Below are positions 7,671 through 13,414 of a stretch of DNA of 34,319 bases, in pieces. The notes under the pieces are model-generated. The model was not told the origin of the DNA, made no database searches, and was given only the letters and a program-made list of their open reading frames with translations. The first letter of the stretch is position 1; every line of letters starts with the position of its first letter. Both the position numbers and the translations under genes were made by a program. Source of the DNA: Duganella sp. SG902. Lineage in GTDB: Bacteria > Pseudomonadota > Gammaproteobacteria > Burkholderiales > Burkholderiaceae_D. Location of the stretch: contig NZ_JABMJK010000027.1 in NCBI RefSeq assembly GCF_013376005.1, positions 1 to 34,319 on the forward strand, in the 5' to 3' direction.

Positions 7671-8476
7671 CGACTTACTATTCCCTTCCCACGCCCGCCG
7701 GCGAGGCCGAGCTGGCCGGCGCACTGGCTGCGCAGCAGACCGTGCCGTTTACGCACATCGCCATTGGCGACGGCAACGGCGCCCCCGTCATCCCGGACGG
7801 CCGCACCGCCCTGGTTCACCAGGTGGACGAGGTGCAAATTACCTCGATCCGCCAGCATCCGGTCCACGCCAACTGGATCATCCTGGAAGCGGCGGTACCG
7901 GAGGACCGTGGCGGCTACGTGGTCCGCGAACTGGCCGTCAAGGGCGGCCGCACGCCTGGCACGGTGCTGGCCGTGGGCAACCATCCGGCCGTGGAAAAGC
8001 CGGCGCCGGACAGCGGCGCGGCCGAGGCCATGATTCTGCGCATGGTGGTGGCCTTCGAGCATGGCACGGCCGCCATTAGCCTGGCCATCGACCCGATGGC
8101 CTACGCCACGCTGCAGACCGTCCTGGACCAGATCGCGGCCCATGAAGCGAAGGCCGACCCGCACCCGCAGTACCTGACCAAAGCGGAGGGCGACTCCGCG
8201 TATGACGCCGCCGGCGCCGCCGCCGCTGCGGTGGCCACCGCCGGCAACGGCCTGGCCGCCCACCTCGCTGCCCCGGATCCGCACCCGCAGTACCTGACCA
8301 AAGCCGAAGGCGACGCCGCCTATGACGCCGCCGGCGCCGCTGCCGCAGCGCTGGCCGGCGCCGGCGACGGCCTGGCCGCCCACGTGGCGGCCGCCAACCC
8401 GCACGCGCAGTACCAGACCAAGGCCGAGGCGACCAACGCCTGGGCCGAACAGTTTTTCTATGCAGCAGGAACCTAA
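7667..8476 (+). CDS. H: Tail fibre protein, gpH-like, short, with 40-residue repeats
   Basis: This 269-residue fibre is much shorter than P2 gpH (669). Residues about 1-150 form the baseplate-attachment domain of gpH (TYYSLPTPAGEAELAGA, then FTHIAIGDGNGAPVIPDG). The rest consists of tandem 40-residue units beginning DPHPQYLTKAEGD at residues 164 and 204 and a variant (NPHAQYQTKAEA) at 244. There is no receptor-binding C-terminal domain, so the tip is probably supplied by the next two proteins. It is part of the gpV unit. Confidence 0.87.
   Translation: MTTYYSLPTPAGEAELAGALAAQQTVPFTHIAIGDGNGAPVIPDGRTALVHQVDEVQITSIRQHPVHANWIILEAAVPEDRGGYVVRELAVKGGRTPGTVLAVGNHPAVEKPAPDSGAAEAMILRMVVAFEHGTAAISLAIDPMAYATLQTVLDQIAAHEAKADPHPQYLTKAEGDSAYDAAGAAAAAVATAGNGLAAHLAAPDPHPQYLTKAEGDAAYDAAGAAAAALAGAGDGLAAHVAAANPHAQYQTKAEATNAWAEQFFYAAGT
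8156..8434 (+). repeat. 120-bp tandem coding repeat in the tail fibre gene
   Basis: Units begin at 8156, 8276 and 8396 with an exact 120-bp period. The first two share nearly identical sequence from the DPHPQYLTKAEGD codons through the Ala-rich linker; the third is partial and diverged. In-frame tandem repeats of this length can gain or lose units by recombination and so alter fibre length. Confidence 0.85.
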
Positions 8477-8494
8477 CCAAAGGAATCAAGCAAT

Positions 8495-8824
8495 ATGCCA
8501 ATCCAAAGCGGACATTTAGGCGGCGCTACGCTGCCCTTAAACACCGACACCAAGGTGTACCAGTGCCAGGCCCCAGCCGTCGCTGCCACCTTCACCGTCA
8601 ACATTTGCAACAAGACCGACACCGTGGCCCTGGTGCGCCTGGGCCACGGCACTGGCGCCGATATGTCGGCCGCCGGCTCGCTGTACTACGAGCATGACGA
8701 GGAAGTCAAACCGCACGGCGTTCTGGAACGCACCGGCCTGGCTACTTCTGTCGGCCGTAGCGTGTTCGCACGGTCGAGCGTGGCCGGCGTGGACGTGTCC
8801 GTGTACGGCTACGAGAAGGGCTAA
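8495..8824 (+). CDS. Fibre-associated protein, function unknown
   Basis: This 109-residue protein has a clear site (AAAGGAAT) before its ATG. The sequence is predicted mostly beta: NTDTKVYQCQAPAVAATFTVNICNK, then alternating hydrophobic strands through GVDVSVYGYEKG. I recognise no enzyme motif. Small beta-rich proteins directly after a truncated fibre gene are often the head-binding collar or base of a fibre-tip adhesin, and the next gene follows after 3 bp. This role is inferred from context only. Confidence 0.6.
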   Translation: MPIQSGHLGGATLPLNTDTKVYQCQAPAVAATFTVNICNKTDTVALVRLGHGTGADMSAAGSLYYEHDEEVKPHGVLERTGLATSVGRSVFARSSVAGVDVSVYGYEKG

Positions 8825-8827
8825 GCC

Positions 8828-9907
8828 ATGGGACGCGCTCTTTCTGCGGGCACTAAGGCCCAGGTGGTCCAGCTGACCAACGCCAACGGCCTGGACGTGT
8901 TCGGCACCGGCAAATTCCGTGTGTTCGGCTCTGACGGCACCTTTACCGTGCCGCCCAACGTCACCAACATTCGCGTGCGCGTGCTGGGCGCCGGCGGGTC
9001 CGGCGCATCCATCAATGGCGCCAGTGCGCGCGCCACGGGCGGCGCCGGCGGCGGCTTCGCCATGGGCACCTATACGGTGGCGCCAGGCACCACCTATGCG
9101 GTCACGGTGGGACGTGGTGGCCTGCGCGCCAGTGACGGCACCCCAGGCAATGCCGGCGGCACTTCGTCCTTCGGCGCCCTGCTGTCTGCGACGGGCGGCG
9201 CCGGCGGCACCGTTTCGGCCAACGGCAACCTGGCCGGCGCCGTGGGCGGCCAGGGCAGCGGCGGCAACATCATCAACGCCAAGGGCGGCAACTCCGGCTC
9301 CATCAGCCCGACCAGCGCCGGCGGCGCGGCCACCGGTGGCGGCGCGGCCGGTTCACCCTACGGCGATGGGGGCGCATCGGGCAGCATCACCAGCACGCTG
9401 GGTTCGGGCAGCTATGCGACCGGCGGCGGCAGCGTTTCGGCGCCAAGTGCCGGGTTCACCACGGTGGCGGACGGTAGCCAGTACGGCACCGGCGGCGCCG
9501 GCGTGGGTAGCGGCGGCATCCAGGGCTCTGTGGCCGGCGGCTATGACCTGCTGGGCAATTCCGCAGCAGAAGGCGTAGCGGGGAGCAATAACCCAACCAG
9601 CACGCCGTTCCGCTTCCCAGGCGATAACTTTAGTGGCGGCGGCGGCGGCGGCAAGACCAGTTCTTCGGGCAATGGTGGCGCCGGCGGCACGGGTTCTGGT
9701 GGTGGTGCGTCCTTCGGTGGCTCCGGCGGAACTGGCCAGGGTGGCGACGGTGGACCATACGGTGGCGGCGGCGCGAGCTATTGCGCCAATAGCGGCACCG
9801 GCGGCAACGGCGGTGTGGGCGCTGGCGGTGGCGCCGTGGCCGGCACCAACGGCGGCACCAGCACGGGCCGCCAAGGCGGCCCAGGCATGGTGGTGGTCGA
9901 ATGGTAA
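8828..9907 (+). CDS. Glycine-rich tail-tip protein, candidate receptor-binding adhesin
   Basis: This 359-residue protein has a short N-terminal domain with a beta segment (GTFTVPPNVTNIRVRVLGAG) followed by about 280 residues dominated by Gly, Ala and Ser, with many GGxG and GGAGG runs and a terminal GGPGMVVVEW. Gly-rich domains of this kind occur in phage tail-tip proteins; the Salmonella phage S16 gp38 adhesin packs such runs as polyglycine-II helices with exposed hypervariable loops. Position at the end of the fibre genes fits a receptor-binding tip. Overlap of 7 bp with the next gene indicates one operon. Confidence 0.7.
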   Translation: MGRALSAGTKAQVVQLTNANGLDVFGTGKFRVFGSDGTFTVPPNVTNIRVRVLGAGGSGASINGASARATGGAGGGFAMGTYTVAPGTTYAVTVGRGGLRASDGTPGNAGGTSSFGALLSATGGAGGTVSANGNLAGAVGGQGSGGNIINAKGGNSGSISPTSAGGAATGGGAAGSPYGDGGASGSITSTLGSGSYATGGGSVSAPSAGFTTVADGSQYGTGGAGVGSGGIQGSVAGGYDLLGNSAAEGVAGSNNPTSTPFRFPGDNFSGGGGGGKTSSSGNGGAGGTGSGGGASFGGSGGTGQGGDGGPYGGGGASYCANSGTGGNGGVGAGGGAVAGTNGGTSTGRQGGPGMVVVEW

Positions 9908-10095
9908 CGGCGAACAACTGCGGCGCCTGCCGCTTCTTCCTGGCCAGAGAAGAAGAAGCCACCCAGGGCCTGTGCCGTCAAGGTCCGCCGGCCGCGCTGC
10001 TGTCACCCGCTGGCCATGTATTCGCAGCTTTCCCGCCCATGACAGCCCAGGGCTGGTGTGGGCAACATCAACCGAAGGAGAACGAGGAAAAATGA
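9901..10095 (+). CDS. Small Cys-rich protein, candidate metal binder
   Basis: This 64-residue ORF overlaps the end of the glycine-rich gene by 7 bp and the next start by 4 bp (ATGA). Cysteines at 7, 10, 25 and 53 (NCGACRFF, GLCRQG, GWCGQH) and a final His suggest a single metal site. Small CxxC proteins like this occur between fibre and assembly genes in other tailed phages, but I know no function. The tight overlaps on both sides support real coding. Confidence 0.6.
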   Translation: MVTANNCGACRFFLAREEEATQGLCRQGPPAALLSPAGHVFAAFPPMTAQGWCGQHQPKENEEK

Positions 10096-10601
10096 ACTAC
10101 GCACGCATCGAGAACAACAAGGCGCTGGAAGTGTTCCGCGTGCCGGAAGGCTTCAACCTGGCCGACTGTATGCACCCGGACGTGGCCAAGCTGTTCACCA
10201 AAGTGCCGGACAACGTGACGGCCGGTAGCCTGTTCAATTCCGGCACCTGGGACATTTACGAGCCACCCATCGAGCTGCCGCCCAACCCGCTGACCTGGGC
10301 GAGCGCCGCCCCGGAATACTTCTGGATCGACGTGGGGCCGTTCTTTGACCGCTTCGGCGCTAAGGCCCTGGCCATCACGCGCTCCGAGGATGCGGACGTG
10401 CGCGGCCTGGTCACGCTGCTGCTGCCGCGCAAGTACATCGACCTGAAACGCTCCGACCTGCCGCAGCTGGTGGGCATCCTGCAGGCCAAGGGCCTGATTA
10501 CGGTGGCCGAGCTGGCGGCGGCGCTGAACCAGGTCACGACCGACTACGAACGCCACGTCAAGGGCCTGCCGCAACCAGCCGACGACGAGGCCGCAGCATG
10601 A
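10092..10601 (+). CDS. Tail fibre assembly-like protein
   Basis: This 169-residue protein begins MNYARIENNKALEVFRVPEGFNLADCMHP. An N-terminal segment of this kind, which restates a small feature of the fibre tip, is common in phage fibre assembly or tail chaperone proteins. The middle (FWIDVGPFFDRFGAKALAI) is soluble and mixed alpha/beta. No TM or catalytic motif is visible. It overlaps the Cys-rich ORF and the following hydrolase gene by 4 bp each. A chaperone for fibre or adhesin folding is the best guess. Confidence 0.5.
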   Translation: MNYARIENNKALEVFRVPEGFNLADCMHPDVAKLFTKVPDNVTAGSLFNSGTWDIYEPPIELPPNPLTWASAAPEYFWIDVGPFFDRFGAKALAITRSEDADVRGLVTLLLPRKYIDLKRSDLPQLVGILQAKGLITVAELAAALNQVTTDYERHVKGLPQPADDEAAA

Positions 10602-11029
10602 GCGGCGCCGTGCGCGTGATTTTCAGCCGCAGCCGCCTGCCGGTCAGCGTGCTGATTCGCACCTTTCTGTGGGATCCCTGGTCGCATTGCGGCATCGTGG
10701 ACGGCGGGGAAGTGGTGGAGGCCAATATGTTCAAGGGCGTCAGCACGCGCAGCCTGGCCGAGTTCCAGGCGGCCGCCAGCGAATGGGAAATCATCGAGAT
10801 TCCGTGCCCGGATCCGGCGGCCGTGATCGCGGCCGCGCGCTCGCGGATCGGCCGCCGCTACGACTTCCTGGGCGCGCTGGCCATGCTGCTGCGGATCCGC
10901 CTGCAGCGCGATGACCGGGACTTCTGTTCCGAGCTGGTGGCCTGGGCCTTCCAGACGGCCGGTTATCCGCTGTTCCGGGTCAACACCTGGCGCATCAATC
11001 CGCGCGACCTGTATATCCGCACCTACTGA
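10598..11029 (+). CDS. YiiX/NlpC-P60-type permuted papain-like hydrolase
   Basis: This 143-residue protein has the circularly permuted papain-like pattern: His30 in the strand motif WSHCGIVDGG, and Cys110-Ser-Glu112 in DFCSELVAWAFQTAG. Such enzymes cleave peptide or amide bonds, in peptidoglycan or lipid-linked substrates. No signal peptide is seen. It ends the gpV unit and is followed at once by a terminator. A role as a virion-associated wall hydrolase or in processing fibre parts is possible but unproved; P2 has no counterpart here. Confidence 0.72.
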   Translation: MSGAVRVIFSRSRLPVSVLIRTFLWDPWSHCGIVDGGEVVEANMFKGVSTRSLAEFQAAASEWEIIEIPCPDPAAVIAAARSRIGRRYDFLGALAMLLRIRLQRDDRDFCSELVAWAFQTAGYPLFRVNTWRINPRDLYIRTY

Positions 11030-11047
11030 CCACCCGCACCTCACCAG

Positions 11048-11077
11048 CGGCCGCCCACCAGGCGGCCGTTTTCTTTT
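11048..11077 (+). terminator. Rho-independent terminator after the gpV unit
   Basis: An 8-bp stem CGGCCGCC/GGCGGCCG (11048-11055 and 11061-11068) with loop CACCA is followed by a T-rich tract (TTTTCTTTT). It abuts the Ogr-type box of the gpF unit and cleanly separates the two late transcripts. Confidence 0.85.
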
Positions 11078-11141
11078 GTGCCCGCTGCGGGCACAGCGCC
11101 CCCTTGCTGCACTTCACACGCGCGCGGGGCATCCTGCTGGG
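11077..11141 (+). promoter_or_regulatory. Late promoter of the gpF (sheath/tube) unit, perfect Ogr-type dyad
   Basis: TGTGCCCGCTGCGGGCACA at 11077-11095 is a perfect dyad with 9-bp arms around one central T. The downstream block (CCCTTGCTGCACTTCACAC, then GCGCGCGGGGCATCCT) is shared with the gpV promoter and, partly, with gpP. By analogy with P2 the start would lie about 55 bp from the dyad centre, near 11141, giving a 73-base leader before gpFI. Confidence 0.75.
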
Positions 11142-11213
11142 CATCGTTTCACCGCGTGTCATGCCTGTCATTCGGTGGCACGCCATTTCAATCCCAACCA
11201 GGAGCAAACCAGC

Positions 11214-12386
11214 ATGACTACCGAATTCCGCCATGGCGTTTTCGTCAGCGAAGTCAACGATGGCGCCCGCCCTACCCCGTCCGTATCCACGGCCGTGGTG
11301 GGCGGCGTGTTCACCTCGTCCGACGCCGACGCCACCCTTTTCCCACTCAACACGCCCGTGCTGGTCACGGACGTTATCAGCGCTGCCGGCAAGGCGGGCG
11401 ACCAGGGCACCCTGGCACGCTCCCTGGAAGCGATTGGCGCCCAGACCAAGCCCTACACCGTGGTGGTGCGCGTGGCCGAAGGCGTCAGCGCCGCAGAAAC
11501 CACCAGCAACATCGTGGGCGGCACCGTCAACGGCAAATACACCGGCCTGAAAGCCCTGCTGACGGCCGAGGCCCGCCTGGGCATCCGTCCGCGCATCCTG
11601 GGCGTGCCTGGCCTCGATACGCAAGCCGTGACCACCGAGCTGGCCGGCATCGCCCAGCAGCTGGGCGCCTTTGCCTACGCCAACGCCAACGGCTGCGCCA
11701 CCAAGGAAGAAGTGACGGCCTACCGCGCCGGCTTCTCGCAGCGCGAGCTGATGCTGATGTGGCCCGACTTCCTGGCCTGGGACACCACCGCCAACGCCGA
11801 CCAGGTGATTCCGGCCGTGGCCTGCGCCCTGGGCCTGCGCGCCAAGATCGACCAGGAAGTGGGCTGGCACAAAACGCTGTCGAATGTGGCCCTGAACGGC
11901 GTGACCGGCATCAGCAAGGACGTGTACTTCGACATGCAGAACGCAGCCACCGATGCCAACTACCTGAACGAGCTGGACGTGACCACCCTGGTGCGCCGCG
12001 ACGGTTTCCGCTTCTGGGGCAATCGCACCTGTTCCGATGACCCGCTGTTCCAGTTTGAATCCACCGTGCGTACTGCCCAGGTGCTGAAAACCCTGATGGC
12101 GGACGGCGTGGCCTGGGCTGTGGACAAGGGCATTCACCCTTCGCTGGCCAAGGACATCGTGGAGTACATCAACGGCCAAGGCCGCCAGCTGGTGCGCGAC
12201 GGCTACCTGATCGGCTTCAACTGCTGGGTGGATCCCGCCGCCAACTCCGCCAGCCAGCTGTCCGCCGGCAAGCTGGTCCTGGACTACGACTTCACCGACG
12301 TGCCGCCGCTGGAAAACCTGAACCTGCGCCAGCGTAAGACCGACCGCTACCTGGCCGACTTCGCGGCCCTGCTGGCGGCCGCTTAA
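11214..12386 (+). CDS. FI: Tail sheath protein, gpFI-like
   Basis: This 390-residue protein matches P2 gpFI (396 residues), the contractile sheath. The start MTTEFRHGVFVSEVNDGARP aligns with the family N-terminus. Near the C-terminus, DYDFTDVPPLENLNLRQRKTDRYLADF is the conserved sheath arm/handshake region. An AGGAG site 10 bp upstream decides the ATG at 11214; longer upstream reading is not protein-like. The tube gene follows after 27 bp. Confidence 0.94.
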   Translation: MTTEFRHGVFVSEVNDGARPTPSVSTAVVGGVFTSSDADATLFPLNTPVLVTDVISAAGKAGDQGTLARSLEAIGAQTKPYTVVVRVAEGVSAAETTSNIVGGTVNGKYTGLKALLTAEARLGIRPRILGVPGLDTQAVTTELAGIAQQLGAFAYANANGCATKEEVTAYRAGFSQRELMLMWPDFLAWDTTANADQVIPAVACALGLRAKIDQEVGWHKTLSNVALNGVTGISKDVYFDMQNAATDANYLNELDVTTLVRRDGFRFWGNRTCSDDPLFQFESTVRTAQVLKTLMADGVAWAVDKGIHPSLAKDIVEYINGQGRQLVRDGYLIGFNCWVDPAANSASQLSAGKLVLDYDFTDVPPLENLNLRQRKTDRYLADFAALLAAA

Positions 12387-12413
12387 TCCCCCATCACCGA
12401 GAAGGAAAACGAT

Positions 12414-12923
12414 ATGGCATTGCCAAAGAAACTCAAGAATTTCAACGTATTCGACAGCGGCAACAGCTACCAGGGCCAGGTGGCCGAGCTGCAGCTGCCG
12501 AAGCTGTCGCGCAAGATGGAAGCCTGGCGCGGCGCCGGCATGTCGGGCGAGGTCGAAACCGACCAGGGCATGGAAGTGATGACCATGGAAGAGACCTACG
12601 GCGGCATCATGCGCCCGATCCTGGAACAGTGGGGCTTGCTCAAGCATGACGGCGTGCAGGTCCGTTTCTCCGGCGCCTACCGCGCCGAAGACAGCGACAC
12701 CCACGACAGCGTGGAAGTGACCGTGCGCGGCCGCCGCAAGGAAATCGACATGGGCACGGCCAAGATGGCCGGCGAAACCGCCTTCAAGGTGGTCACCACC
12801 CTCTCGTACTACAAGCTGACCATCAACGGCGAGGACGTGATCGAGATCGACGTGCTGGCCGGCATTGAGAAGGTCAAGGGCGTGGACCGCCTGGCCGACC
12901 AACGCAAGGCCATCGGCCTGTAA
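12414..12923 (+). CDS. FII: Tail tube protein, gpFII-like
   Basis: This 169-residue protein equals P2 gpFII (172 residues), which polymerises into the inner tail tube. The start (MALPKKLKNFNVFDSGNSYQ) and the middle (METYGG-type turn near 60, then RKEIDMGTAKMAGETAF) fit the family. A clear GAAGGAAAAC site precedes the ATG. The 60-bp gap to gpE holds a GC-rich hairpin without a T tract (12929-12953). Confidence 0.93.
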   Translation: MALPKKLKNFNVFDSGNSYQGQVAELQLPKLSRKMEAWRGAGMSGEVETDQGMEVMTMEETYGGIMRPILEQWGLLKHDGVQVRFSGAYRAEDSDTHDSVEVTVRGRRKEIDMGTAKMAGETAFKVVTTLSYYKLTINGEDVIEIDVLAGIEKVKGVDRLADQRKAIGL

Positions 12924-12928
12924 CCCTC

Positions 12929-12953
12929 CCAGCCGTCCGCCACCAGGTGGGCG
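12929..12953 (+). other. GC-rich hairpin between gpFII and gpE
   Basis: GCCGTCCGCC and GGTGGGCGGC can pair around an ACCA loop with one mismatch. No T tract follows, so it is more likely a transcript-end stabiliser or partial attenuator that raises tube over gpE expression than a full terminator. Function is inferred. Confidence 0.4.
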
Positions 12954-12983
12954 GCTCCCCCCCATCCCATAGGAACCACCACC

Positions 12984-13289
12984 ATGCAAACCAAGACCAC
13001 CGAAACCATCACCCTGGACACCCCGCTGCAGCGCGGCGAGCAAACCATTACCGAAATCACCCTGGCCAAGCCCAACGCCGGCACGCTGCGCGGCACCACG
13101 CTGCAGGACCTGGTGGCCCTGGACGTGAATGCGCTGTCCAAGGTGCTGCCGCGCATTTCCACGCCCACCCTGACCGAGCAGGACGTCCACCGCCTGGATC
13201 CGGCCGACCTGGTACAGCTGGGGATGGCGTTTGCCGGTTTTTTGGCACCGAAGGCCGCGCTTGCGCAGCTGGCCTCCCAAACCGCGTAG
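12984..13289 (+). CDS. E: Tail assembly chaperone, gpE-like
   Basis: This 101-residue protein corresponds to P2 gpE (91 residues), a chaperone for the tape measure. The family-like start is LDTPLQRGEQTITEITLAKPNAG and LDVNALSKVLPRIS follows. Codons 85-87 (GGT TTT TTG, 13236-13244) contain the T TTT TTG heptamer used for -1 frameshifting in P2. Ribosomes that do not slip end at 13289. Confidence 0.92.
   Translation: MQTKTTETITLDTPLQRGEQTITEITLAKPNAGTLRGTTLQDLVALDVNALSKVLPRISTPTLTEQDVHRLDPADLVQLGMAFAGFLAPKAALAQLASQTA
13238..13244 (+). promoter_or_regulatory. Programmed -1 frameshift site in gpE
   Basis: TTTTTTG at 13238-13244 is in the correct X XXY YYZ phase for gpE (codons 86 and 87). After a -1 slip, translation continues GTEGRACAAGLPNRVEDAM into the downstream frame and ends at 13414. 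The predicted fusion is about 143 residues; P2 gpE+E' is 142. The same heptamer is used in P2. Confidence 0.9.
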
Positions 13290-13414
13290 AGGACGCCATG
13301 GCCGACCTGGCGGTGGTCTTTCACTGGCCACCCCAGGCGATGTACGAATTCAGCCTGGCCGAGCTGATGGACTGGCGCGAACGCGCACGAGAACGACACG
13401 AAAGCGATAAATGA
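13244..13414 (+). CDS. E': gpE' extension, reached by -1 frameshift
   Basis: The 56 codons after the slip site, including MADLAVVFHWPPQAMYEFSL, form the C-terminal half of the gpE+E' fusion. WPP and a Glu/Leu-rich helix (LAELMDWRERARERHE) are typical of the GpE+E' family. It has an internal ATG at 13298 without a convincing ribosome site, so it is expected only as a fusion with gpE. The fusion binds the tape measure and helps to load tube subunits. The stop overlaps the gpT start (ATGA). Confidence 0.88.
   Translation, partial: GTEGRACAAGLPNRVEDAMADLAVVFHWPPQAMYEFSLAELMDWRERARERHESDK

Noticed and set aside
6159..7724. Antisense ORF of 521 codons opposite gpJ and gpI
   Set aside because: It has the same cause; the plus-strand genes are clear P2 homologues.
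8156..8434. Non-coding tandem repeat
   Set aside because: The 120-bp units are in frame and encode the 40-residue fibre repeat.
10995..13331. Antisense ORF of 778 codons across sheath and tube genes
   Set aside because: It is the reverse frame of gpFI, gpFII and gpE. Its length follows from high GC and codon bias, its composition (Gly/His/Val/Gln) is not protein-like, and no ribosome site is seen.
13298..13414. Independent 38-residue gene for gpE'
   Set aside because: The frame is joined to gpE by a -1 slippery heptamer and has no ribosome site of its own, so it is the frameshift extension.
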